A stretch of DNA of 64,000 nucleotides from Nocardia caishijiensis NBRC 108228 (GTDB lineage: Bacteria > Actinomycetota > Actinomycetes > Mycobacteriales > Mycobacteriaceae). The stretch's first letter is position 1. Every line of letters begins with the position of its first letter. Position numbers and translations under genes: made by a program. This document shows positions 41,640 to 49,665 of the stretch, piece by piece. The notes under the pieces are model-generated. The model worked only from the letters and a program-made list of their open reading frames with translations. It did no database searches and was not told where the DNA came from. The stretch spans positions 62,001-126,000 of the forward strand of contig NZ_BDBE01000021.1 of the NCBI RefSeq assembly GCF_001612825.1, read 5' to 3'.

Positions 41640-42143
41640 TCACCTCGCTCGGTGGAGAAGGCTCTCGCTGTGCGGGTGCAGTCCAATTGCAACCAGGGCC
41701 CCGGCCTCGGAAACTCCAACGAAAACCGGGCCGCATATAAGCCATTCATAAACTTCGGAATTCTGAACAGCCACAATAGTGGACTTGTCTGTTTTTATTA
41801 TACCGATATCGGCTGTTACGTACTTCGGCTGCATCGACCCAGGGAAGGGGGATTGCTCCCCCCATGGGCTTAAATCGATAATAGGAGCAGTATCTATGCG
41901 GGACTTTGCTCCTTTGTCTGTCATCGTCGCTTCTGTGGTAGGAAGTTCGAGTGCAATAAATTGATATATCGCGCCAGTGGAAGAATCAACTTTCATCTCT
42001 AACTCGCCGCCATTCTTTCCGGATATTCGTAGATAGCATAGGTTTCTGGGCTGTTCGATGTCCCATGTCACTTTTACTGGGATCCATTCGTCGGAATAGT
42101 CGAATGCCATTCTGCATGTCGCTCGACCTTCTACGGTGATCAT
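41640..42143 (-). CDS. Putative immunity protein for the RHS toxin
   Basis: 167 residues starting three bases after the RHS stop codon, with AAAGGAGG inside the end of the RHS gene. It has no signal peptide or membrane segment. The sequence looks like a small beta-rich protein (CRMAFDYSDEWIPVKVTWDI, then CYLRISGKNGGELEMKVD) with a conserved-looking WGEQSPFPG turn. I recognise no named immunity family. A small, low-GC gene directly behind a polymorphic toxin is the standard place for the cognate antidote, acting in the cytoplasm. The role rests on position alone. Confidence 0.6.
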   Translation of the reverse strand: MITVEGRATCRMAFDYSDEWIPVKVTWDIEQPRNLCYLRISGKNGGELEMKVDSSTGAIYQFIALELPTTEATMTDKGAKSRIDTAPIIDLSPWGEQSPFPGSMQPKYVTADIGIIKTDKSTIVAVQNSEVYEWLICGPVFVGVSEAGALVAIGLHPHSESLLHRAR

Positions 42144-42146
42144 TTC

Positions 42147-45100
42147 TCAGCCTCCTTTGAAAAGTGCGTGGAATACAACCGGCAGCCCTCCCTCGAAACG
42201 TGGTTGACCGAATTTGAGTTCCCAACCGCCTGAGGTCAACATTCTATCGAACGGCACGCCGTCACGTGTAGCCTCGGTTATGGCGGCACGAAGACTGGAC
42301 AGTTGGCCCTGGGTAGCAAGATCGACGTCAGCCCGCGTGGCGCCACGCTCAGCGATTGCTCTGAGGTACTCAGCCATGTGTTCAGTTGCATTCCCATTCA
42401 CCCAGACCGGTGTACCATCTGCGTCCATCTCAAACGATCTGGGCAACTCACTTCCGGGGTAATTCGGTTGGGTGGGTTTGATGGAGTCCCAAACTGTGCC
42501 GGTGCAGGAGTCGGGCATCAGACCCAGCGGGTCGGACCATCGAGTCGGATTCGAAGGATAAGTGTAGTTATTGCTATTCGGTGACAACCCAACTGGATCG
42601 GGGGTGAGGAATCGACCCGTTCCCGGGTCGTATATTCGATGCATACTATGATGCAGCCCCGATTCGCTATCGAAATATTGGCCGGGGAGCCGCAAGGCTA
42701 TTGAACAAGATGTCTGCCAGTCGGAGTGGCCCCACAGGCTGTCTTTCCTGGGCGAAGTTGCCGATCCAGAATGGCATTCTATGAGTGCACCGGGTGCGCC
42801 ATTCGGGAGTGAAACGATTGCTGCTGGTGAAGGGTTTGTCGACTTTTGTTGAGTAATCGGTATGAAGGACTGCGGCAGATATTGCCAACGGACTTGTTCG
42901 GATCTGAACAATTCCTCGGCAAGATTCGAGCCGTCCCATGTGAAGGAGCGTGATTCGAGCTCTGTGCCGTCTCTATGTACCCGCTCCTTGGATACTCGGC
43001 GGCCATTTGCATCGTAGGAGTAGCGCCACCAGAGAAGATCTGGCGTGTAGACGTCGGTCAGCTGGTCGAAGGCGTTGTAGCGGTAGTGCCAGATGGCGGG
43101 TTTTCGGGAGATTCGGGTGGTTACTTTGCGGATGAGGCGGCCTGCGGGGTCGTAGTAGTAGTGGTTGCGGCCGTCTCGGGTGAGGAGGTTGTTGTGGTAT
43201 TCGCGGCCTTCCATTCGTTGGGGGGCCGGTGGTTCGGAGGGGTCGGGGGTGGGGAGGCTGGCGGTGATGTTGGAGAGGGGGTCGTATTCGTAGGCTTCGG
43301 TGAGGGTGTTGTCGCGGGTGATGGTGTTGACCCGGCCGATGGGGTCGAGGGTGTAGGTGGCGTGGGTGGCGGTTTCGTTGGGGCGGGTGGTGGTGTGGTG
43401 GGTGAGGTAGCCGTCGGGGCGGTAGGTGTAGTCGTCGCGGCGGATGGTGAAGGGGGCGGGGCGGTTTGCGGTGGAGGGGCCGAAGTCGCCGAAGTCGAGG
43501 GTGAATTCTTGGGCGGGGAAGCCGGTGACCTGTTGGGTGGCGATGTTGCCGGTGGGGGTGAAGGTTCGGTCGATTTGGACTTCGCCTACGCGCCAGCCGG
43601 TGAGGCGACCTGCGGGGTCGTGGTTGAAGGTTATTTCGGTGTCGTCGGCGTGGAGGGCGGTGACTTGGCCGAGGGTGTTGTGGCGCCAGGTGGTGACGGA
43701 GCCGGTGGGGGTGGTGCGGCGGATGCGGCGGCCGCGGTGGTCGTAGTCGTTGACCAGGGGTGGTTGGTCATCGAGTTGTTGGGTGGCTACCTGGCCGGTG
43801 GGGGTGTAGGTGAATCGCAGTGTGTGGGTGACGGTTTCGTCGGTGCCGTTGATGGCGGTGAGGACTCGGCCCGCGGGGTCGTGGGTGTAGGAGAGGAATT
43901 CGCCGGTGTCGGCGGTGATGGAGGTGAGGTTGCCGAGGATGTCGTAGCGGTGGTGGCGGGTGACGCCGGTGGCGGGCGTGACTGTCGCGACGCGTCCGGT
44001 GATGGTGTGGGTGTAGGTGGTGGTGGCGCCGGTGTAGTCGGTTTCGGCGGTCAGTCGGCCCGCGAGGTCGTATTCGTAGGTCCAGCGTTGGCCGAGTGGG
44101 TTGATGACGGCGATGAGTTGGCGTTCGGTGTTATAGAGGTAGCGGGTGGTCGAGCCGTCGGGGTCGGTGCGGGTGGAGACCTTGTCGAAGCCGCCGTAGG
44201 TGTAGCGGGTGACGCCGCCGTTGCGGTCGGTGTGGGTGAGGAGGTTGTTCTCGCCGTCGTAGGTCCAGGTTTCGGCGAAGCCGTCGGGGTCGGTCCGGCG
44301 GGCGGGGCGACCCGAGGGCGTCCATTCGTAGTGGGTCTTCTGGCCCAGCGGGTCGGTGACCTCGACGGGACGGCCGAAGGTGTCGCGGCGGATTTCGGTA
44401 GTCGCGCCGTAGGGATCGGTAATGGTGACAGGCAAGCCTGCCGCGTCGACGTCGATCCTGGTGACAGCACCGTCGGGGTCGCGGACTTCGCTGACCGCAC
44501 CGCAGGGATGGTGGGTGTATTCGGTGCGAGCGCCTGCGGCATCGGTGATGGCGACGAGGTTTCCGGCTTTGTCCCACTCGCGGTGCACGGTTGTGCTGTC
44601 CGGCTGGGTGATCGCGGTGGGACGGTTGGCATACGCGTACTCGACGGTGATGTCGGTGCCGTCCGGGCGGATGATCTTGGCTACGTCGCCGTCAGAGGTG
44701 TATTCGTAGCGGGTGATCGCGCCGTCGGGTTCGGTGACCTTCAGTGGTTTTCGGGCGATGTTGTAGTCGATGTGGCGGCGGCCGCCGTCGGCGGCGTGGA
44801 AGTCACGCAGGCGTAGGTCGTTGTCGAATCCGTAGCCGGTGACAGCGCCACGGGAGTCGGTGAGCCGGGTGAGACGACCCGTGCCGTCGCCGAGTTCGAG
44901 GTATTCGTAATCCGCGTTGAACACACCGTCGGCGCCGCGCTGGGTGATGACGCGGCCTGCTTCGTCGTAGGTGTTGACCACCCAGCTGCCGTTGGAATCC
45001 GTCCAGGACAGCATGCGGTGGTGTTCGTCGTAGGCGAAACGGGTCGTGCCGCCTATGCCGTTGATCTCCGTCGTCAATTCGCCACTGTCGTAGCCGAATT

Positions 45101-47444
45101 CTCGGACAGCAGTAACAGTTTCGGTCCCGTGTGTGTGGCCCGCCACGGAGATGGTTGTGACTCGACCGTTGCCGGTGCTCAGGAGGACTCGGTAGCCACC
45201 GGAATGGGTGACCTCAGTCGGGTCGCCATTGCTGTTGTAGTGGAATCTGATGCGGTTGTAATGGCGGTCGGTGATCGCTGAGATGGCGAAATTGCCGAGA
45301 AGCGTGTCGATTCCGTTGAGCGCGGGTTCGGGGGCGAAGTGCCACACCAGTTCCCGATCCGGGTCCCACAACCGGTAGCCACCGGTTTCGGTGCGGGTGA
45401 GCTTCCAGCGCTGACCACCCGTAATCGGCTCGACACCGACGCCGATCTCGGCATGCGGGTAGGGCAGCATCATGCCGTCTTCGAAAACTACCGTGACGCA
45501 GTGCTCTTCGACAACTACTCGCATATCCAAGGTGGCCGACCAAGAAGGGCCGAACCAGCGCCCGAAACGATAGTTGGAATGGTGGGCGCGCTTCAGGACC
45601 AACCGAAGGACGCCGGGAAGGTCGAGATCGGTGAGCGGAAGTAGAAACTCGCCGGTCGCGGGGTTGACCGGGTCACCGACCTTTGGTGTTTGTTCGTCGG
45701 TGCTGTTACTGGCGGGACCACCGTTGTCGGCCTCTTCACCGACACTGGGTTTGCCATCCCCGCCGGTGTCTACCTCGGAACGAACGTGAGGATCGGCGTT
45801 GTTGTTCGAGTTGTCTTGACCACCCGGTTCGGTCGGGTGGGACGAGTCACCGTCGTGGCCACCGTTATTGACCGAAGCGGGATCGTCGGCGTCGGGGGAC
45901 GGTGCGCCCTCCTGCTTGGGCGGGGTGTCGTCATGTCCGTCCGGCGTGGTGTCGTTCGGTGACGATTCGTCCGTATCCGGCTTCGATTGGCTGGCGGGCG
46001 GCTCGTCGGCGTTGTTCGGGTTCGCGGCAGGTTGTTCGTTGGGCGCATCGTTGTCGGCGGGGTTCGCGGCGTCGCCTGTTTGTCCAGCGGGATTCGTCTC
46101 GGCGGGCGCGCCCGATTGTCCGTCGGGGTTGGTGGGAGCCGGATCGCCCGCTTGCGCGGCCGGGTTGGTCGGCGGCGCGTCGGGAGACGTGCCCGCGGGA
46201 TTCGTTGCCGGTGCGGACGGATTGTCGGCCGGATTGGCGACCGACTGTGCGGGTGCGGATGGCGCTTCGGGTGCGTTGCGCCCGCCTGCCCCGGCCGCGT
46301 TCTCGAGGACGTTGCGGGCGGTGTTGCCCGCGTCGGCCACATCGGTCACCCGGTTCACGGCGCTGGTGGTCAGCTTCGCGGCGCCACCAGCGCCACCCGT
46401 CGCGAGGGTTGTCAGGGCGTCGCCGGTGAGAGCGCCCAACGCCTCGGTCGGGTTCGCCTTGAACCCGGCGAGCATCGCGGAGGCAGTCGCTTTCGGGTCT
46501 GCGGTCGCGAGGATCATCCCCGTGCTCATGTCCGACATCTTCGACATGTATTCGGCGGGGTGGGTCGCGTTGTACAGGTCGAACGGCGTAATCGACCGCA
46601 CGAATTGCACCAGGCCGGTCAGCGAGGTCAGCAGACCGGTCGTGATGTTCGCCTGACCGTGTTCGAGTGCCGCGCCGAGATCTTCGAAGTTGCTTCCCCA
46701 TCGCGACAGGAACGGTGGTTCCTCCGGCGCGGTCTCCGTGGCAGCGTCGATGGCTGTCACAGCGGTGTTCGCCGCATTGTCCCGCTGGGTGCGCGCGCCG
46801 TTGAGGATGGACCGCGCCTCGTCGCGCATCGCGGTCCACGTGTCGGGCAGGCTCTTGCCGTCGCGTTCTTGGTCGGACTTGGCGTTCCACTCGTTCTTTC
46901 GATCACGTTCCTCGGTGTCGGCAGCCTGCCATTTCGCTATCGCCTCTGCTGCTTTGGTTTGCGCGGCTTCGACTTCGTGCACCCAGGCATCCAGCGCTCC
47001 CTTCGCTTTGGCCATGGCGTCGGCGCCGTCCCACCACAATTTCGGCTGCTTGTCGAACTCTTCGTGGAACGCTGTGGATGCTTCACCCGACCAGTCGGAC
47101 ACATCGATCTTGCGGAGGGCATCACCGGTCTGATCGATCGCCGTTCCGATCTGACCGAGTTGTTCGGCGACCTCTCTGATCTTCGTCGGCTCGCCGCGGA
47201 TCAGCTCTTTCGGATCGGTGGTGTCTCCGAGTTCCTTCTCTGGTACCGCACCGCCGGTCGCGTCGACGATCTTGTCGCCCGCGTCGTCGAGCCATTCCGA
47301 CAACCCGTCGGCACCAACAGCTTTCGCGGCGCCAGACCAGGTGTCCAAGGCAGAGTTGTAGGCCTGACCGACCTTTTCGGTCGCGGACTCGAGACCCTCT
47401 TCGATCGAGTCACCGAGATCATTGATGAAATCGCCGATACCCAT
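42147..47444 (-). CDS. T7SS-exported RHS-repeat polymorphic toxin
   Basis: 1,765 residues from ATG 47444, chosen because a G-run lies eight bases upstream; GTG 47450 overlaps the preceding stop. Residues 1-260 form a helical WXG/LXG-like export domain with DWSGEAST near 118. A hydrophobic Gly-rich part follows to about 385, then a Pro/Asn/Ala linker (NPAG, TNPDGQ repeats) to about 585. A DUF6531 domain (VGDPVNPATGEF) comes next, then about 900 residues of RHS/YD repeats and the RHS core (YDPGTGRFLTPDPVGL) near 1600. The last 120 residues after DPLGL are the toxin: VWVNGNATEHMAEYL and GGWELKFGQPRFEGGLPV. I cannot name the toxin class. Confidence 0.88.
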   Translation of the reverse strand: MGIGDFINDLGDSIEEGLESATEKVGQAYNSALDTWSGAAKAVGADGLSEWLDDAGDKIVDATGGAVPEKELGDTTDPKELIRGEPTKIREVAEQLGQIGTAIDQTGDALRKIDVSDWSGEASTAFHEEFDKQPKLWWDGADAMAKAKGALDAWVHEVEAAQTKAAEAIAKWQAADTEERDRKNEWNAKSDQERDGKSLPDTWTAMRDEARSILNGARTQRDNAANTAVTAIDAATETAPEEPPFLSRWGSNFEDLGAALEHGQANITTGLLTSLTGLVQFVRSITPFDLYNATHPAEYMSKMSDMSTGMILATADPKATASAMLAGFKANPTEALGALTGDALTTLATGGAGGAAKLTTSAVNRVTDVADAGNTARNVLENAAGAGGRNAPEAPSAPAQSVANPADNPSAPATNPAGTSPDAPPTNPAAQAGDPAPTNPDGQSGAPAETNPAGQTGDAANPADNDAPNEQPAANPNNADEPPASQSKPDTDESSPNDTTPDGHDDTPPKQEGAPSPDADDPASVNNGGHDGDSSHPTEPGGQDNSNNNADPHVRSEVDTGGDGKPSVGEEADNGGPASNSTDEQTPKVGDPVNPATGEFLLPLTDLDLPGVLRLVLKRAHHSNYRFGRWFGPSWSATLDMRVVVEEHCVTVVFEDGMMLPYPHAEIGVGVEPITGGQRWKLTRTETGGYRLWDPDRELVWHFAPEPALNGIDTLLGNFAISAITDRHYNRIRFHYNSNGDPTEVTHSGGYRVLLSTGNGRVTTISVAGHTHGTETVTAVREFGYDSGELTTEINGIGGTTRFAYDEHHRMLSWTDSNGSWVVNTYDEAGRVITQRGADGVFNADYEYLELGDGTGRLTRLTDSRGAVTGYGFDNDLRLRDFHAADGGRRHIDYNIARKPLKVTEPDGAITRYEYTSDGDVAKIIRPDGTDITVEYAYANRPTAITQPDSTTVHREWDKAGNLVAITDAAGARTEYTHHPCGAVSEVRDPDGAVTRIDVDAAGLPVTITDPYGATTEIRRDTFGRPVEVTDPLGQKTHYEWTPSGRPARRTDPDGFAETWTYDGENNLLTHTDRNGGVTRYTYGGFDKVSTRTDPDGSTTRYLYNTERQLIAVINPLGQRWTYEYDLAGRLTAETDYTGATTTYTHTITGRVATVTPATGVTRHHRYDILGNLTSITADTGEFLSYTHDPAGRVLTAINGTDETVTHTLRFTYTPTGQVATQQLDDQPPLVNDYDHRGRRIRRTTPTGSVTTWRHNTLGQVTALHADDTEITFNHDPAGRLTGWRVGEVQIDRTFTPTGNIATQQVTGFPAQEFTLDFGDFGPSTANRPAPFTIRRDDYTYRPDGYLTHHTTTRPNETATHATYTLDPIGRVNTITRDNTLTEAYEYDPLSNITASLPTPDPSEPPAPQRMEGREYHNNLLTRDGRNHYYYDPAGRLIRKVTTRISRKPAIWHYRYNAFDQLTDVYTPDLLWWRYSYDANGRRVSKERVHRDGTELESRSFTWDGSNLAEELFRSEQVRWQYLPQSFIPITQQKSTNPSPAAIVSLPNGAPGALIECHSGSATSPRKDSLWGHSDWQTSCSIALRLPGQYFDSESGLHHSMHRIYDPGTGRFLTPDPVGLSPNSNNYTYPSNPTRWSDPLGLMPDSCTGTVWDSIKPTQPNYPGSELPRSFEMDADGTPVWVNGNATEHMAEYLRAIAERGATRADVDLATQGQLSSLRAAITEATRDGVPFDRMLTSGGWELKFGQPRFEGGLPVVFHALFKGG

Positions 47445-47446
47445 TG

Positions 47447-48067
47447 TCACTGCCCCCCGGCGGCTTGCTTGGCTTGCTGAATTTCCGCGACCTTGGCCGC
47501 GACCCCGGTGTCCGGCAGGAACATGCTGCCCAAACCGCTCTGATCAGGTGTGTCGCCGGACACCACATACTCGCCGACCTGCCCCAACGTCGACAGGTTG
47601 TCACCCATGTGTGAGAACGCCTTGCCGAAAGAATCCGCGCTGTAGTCGGCTTGGGTCGCGAGATTCCAGGTGTTGTTCGACAAGACCTCGCCCCAGTCCA
47701 TCGCTTCGATATCCGCTTTGGTCAGATGCGGATTACCCGCGAGGTGGGTGAACATTTGCTTGAAGGAGGTGGAGATCTGGTCATCGATCAGGTGATAGCG
47801 GCCTGCGGACAAGTCGAGAATTTCGGCGATCGCGTTCCCTGACTGAACCAACGCCCGCACCCCCCATGACCAGCGCTCGGCGAACTTTTCGAAGGAGGTC
47901 TGCACATTCGCTCTACCTGCCTCCATTGCCGACATCGTCAGCTCTGCGAACCCCCGACCAGTCGCAGCGGTCTCCTCGATGCCGAATTCTTTGAGTTCGC
48001 TGATGATGGTATTGATCCCGTTCGCGGCTTGGGTCAGCAGCGCCGGGTCGACCTTCAACTCTGTCAT
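47447..48067 (-). CDS. WXG/ESX-like protein upstream of the RHS toxin
   Basis: 206 residues with no signal peptide. The N-terminal half is helical with a W-x-W-G turn (FAERWSWGVRALVQSG), typical of WXG100-type secretion partners, followed by another helical stretch (WNLATQADYSADSFGKAF). The start overlaps the stop of the gene before it by one base (TGATG). Its own stop lies within a few bases of the RHS start, so the three are translationally linked. The likely role is partner or targeting factor for T7SS export of the RHS protein; I do not recognise a named family. Confidence 0.6.
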   Translation of the reverse strand: MTELKVDPALLTQAANGINTIISELKEFGIEETAATGRGFAELTMSAMEAGRANVQTSFEKFAERWSWGVRALVQSGNAIAEILDLSAGRYHLIDDQISTSFKQMFTHLAGNPHLTKADIEAMDWGEVLSNNTWNLATQADYSADSFGKAFSHMGDNLSTLGQVGEYVVSGDTPDQSGLGSMFLPDTGVAAKVAEIQQAKQAAGGQ

Positions 48068-48468
48068 CAGAGACGCCCGGTATCGGCAGATGGTTCCTCC
48101 GACACGGCTGGCGGGAACACCATCGGCGCCGTGCCCGACATGTCTACTGCCACTCCGACCGGCTGCTGCTGCCTCTCGGCGAATTCACGCAAGCGGCGGC
48201 CGAGGAAGGTGTGGAACCGGTACTCCTGATCCGCGACCACCCTGCGGGCATGCATGAACTGCGCGTACTCCCGCACACCGGTGAAGGCGCACAACCAGGC
48301 AACCCCACCGGACTCCAGCGTGTACACCCGGTCTTCGGGACCCGATAGTGGCACCAAAAGCGTCGACTCGTCGAACGCTGCCGTCAATTCGTTCTGCACA
48401 CCGAAACCGGCGTAGAAGGCGGCGATTTCAGAACGCAGGCGCGCTGAATCGACCTCGATCATCGTCAT
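48067..48468 (-). CDS. SseB-like N-terminal domain protein in the T7SS toxin operon
   Basis: 133 residues from ATG 48468, with GGGAG seven bases upstream; a start 12 codons earlier lacks such a site. The segment STLLVPLSGPEDRVYTLESGGVAWLCAFTG, followed by a helix, resembles SseB N-terminal domains, small folds often found beside ESX substrates in actinobacteria. It is the first gene of the toxin operon and is joined to the next by a TGATG overlap. It may act as a chaperone or accessory factor; that is an inference. Confidence 0.5.
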   Translation of the reverse strand: MTMIEVDSARLRSEIAAFYAGFGVQNELTAAFDESTLLVPLSGPEDRVYTLESGGVAWLCAFTGVREYAQFMHARRVVADQEYRFHTFLGRRLREFAERQQQPVGVAVDMSGTAPMVFPPAVSEEPSADTGRL

Positions 48469-48664
48469 GTCCGCTCCCGATCTCCCCTCGGACAAATCAG
48501 GCACCTACGGTAGCGAACGAATGGCGGCACCTCCACCGTGTGTGAGGTCACTGACGTTGTTGGGCGAATCCCACCGCTCCGAGGGCTGGGGCTCCGTTCG
48601 GGCGCTGTCCGGGTGGTGACAATCCGGCCCGCGCGTACGGACTCGGCGGGCCGACTCGGGCGGG

Positions 48665-49228
48665 TCAGTCGGTGGTGCGGTATTTGCGGACCTTGGTGAG
48701 GTTGCCGCAGCGGTCCATGGAGCACCAGCGGCGGCGGCCTGGGCGGGAGGCGTCGACGAACAGTAGGGCACAGTTGTCGGAGGCGCAGACTCGGATTCGG
48801 GTGGCCAGGGGGCTGGCGAAGAGGTCGATCGCGTCGCGGGCGAGGGTGGACAGGGCGGCCTGGGCGGTGGGGGCGGGGTAGGTGAGCGAGGCGTCGGGTG
48901 TCAGGTGGGGGATCAGGGGTGGGGTGCGGGCGATGGTGTTGATGGTGTCGATGTCGGTGGGGTGTGGTGGGTTCGATTCGGCGGCGCCTCGGGCGGTGCG
49001 GTCGAGTGCGGCGCGCAGGGTTCGGAAGGTGGGCAGGTCGGCGGGGTCGGTGGCGATCTCGGGGATGTCGAGGATCACGCCGAGCCAGTGCCCCAGATCA
49101 GCGGGGGTGTGGACGATCTCCCAGACCGCGAACTCGTCTTCGCCGCCGGTGTGCGCCAAGTCGAGGCACGGGCGCCCGGTCTGGAAGCGGCGACGCACGG
49201 CGGGTGGGAGTGATTTTCGGTCTTGCAT
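48665..49228 (-). CDS. CGNR zinc-finger (ABATE) transcription regulator
   Basis: 187 residues. The N-terminal ABATE-like region contains RPCLDLAHTGG and WLGVIL. The C-terminal zinc finger reads CASDNCALLFVDASRPGRR, then RWCSMDRCGNLTKVRKYR, with four cysteines in the C-x4-C...C-x4-C layout and the CGN signature. Proteins of this type are putative stress-related DNA-binding regulators. It is divergent from the Rid-family gene with only 30 bases between the two starts, so it probably controls that gene or itself. Confidence 0.88.
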   Translation of the reverse strand: MQDRKSLPPAVRRRFQTGRPCLDLAHTGGEDEFAVWEIVHTPADLGHWLGVILDIPEIATDPADLPTFRTLRAALDRTARGAAESNPPHPTDIDTINTIARTPPLIPHLTPDASLTYPAPTAQAALSTLARDAIDLFASPLATRIRVCASDNCALLFVDASRPGRRRWCSMDRCGNLTKVRKYRTTD

Positions 49229-49258
49229 GACACCAGTTTAACCAGTTACGGTGGCGGC

Positions 49259-49663
49259 ATGGCAATCGCGACTTACATCAATCCCGAATCCCTGCACTCC
49301 AACCCGGCGTTCTCGCAGGTGGTGCGCGTCCCGGCTGGCGCCGACCTGGTCTATGTGGGTGGTCAGAACGGCGTCGACGCCAGCGGTCGCGTGGTCGGAC
49401 CCGACCTGGCCGCGCAGGTGCGTCAGTCGCTGGTGAACCTGCGGGCGTGCCTGGCCGCCGCGGGTGCGGAGCCGTCCGACGTGGTCAAGTGGACGCTGCT
49501 CATCAAAGAGGGGGTCAGCCTGCAGGAGGGTTTCGCCGCCTTCGGTGCCGAGTGGGGGTACCTGCCGAACCCGCCCGCGATCACCGCCGCTTTCGTCTCG
49601 AACCTGGCCGTCGAGGGCGCGCTCGTCGAGATCGAAGCGGTGGCCGCCGTTGTTGCCAACTGA
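49259..49663 (+). CDS. Rid (YjgF/YER057c/UK114) family protein
   Basis: 134 residues from ATG 49259. The fold marks are clear: VYVGGQNGVDASGRVVGPD, then QVRQSLVNLRACLAAAGAEPSDVVKWTLLI and the C-terminal VEIEAVAAV. Rid proteins are cytoplasmic trimers; the RidA branch hydrolyses reactive enamines/imines. The catalytic arginine of RidA normally lies in a PxR(S/A)xVxV segment, but here the text is PPAITAAFVSNLAVEG without that arginine. This points to one of the Rid subgroups of other or unknown activity. It ends two bases before the convergent carboxyltransferase gene. Confidence 0.85.
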   Translation: MAIATYINPESLHSNPAFSQVVRVPAGADLVYVGGQNGVDASGRVVGPDLAAQVRQSLVNLRACLAAAGAEPSDVVKWTLLIKEGVSLQEGFAAFGAEWGYLPNPPAITAAFVSNLAVEGALVEIEAVAAVVAN

Positions 49664-49665
49664 GC

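Noticed and set aside
42975..47480. Plus-strand open frames opposite the RHS gene (for example 42975-44816)
   Set aside because: Val/Gly/Asp-rich products with no domain; they are antisense shadows of the YD repeats and linker.
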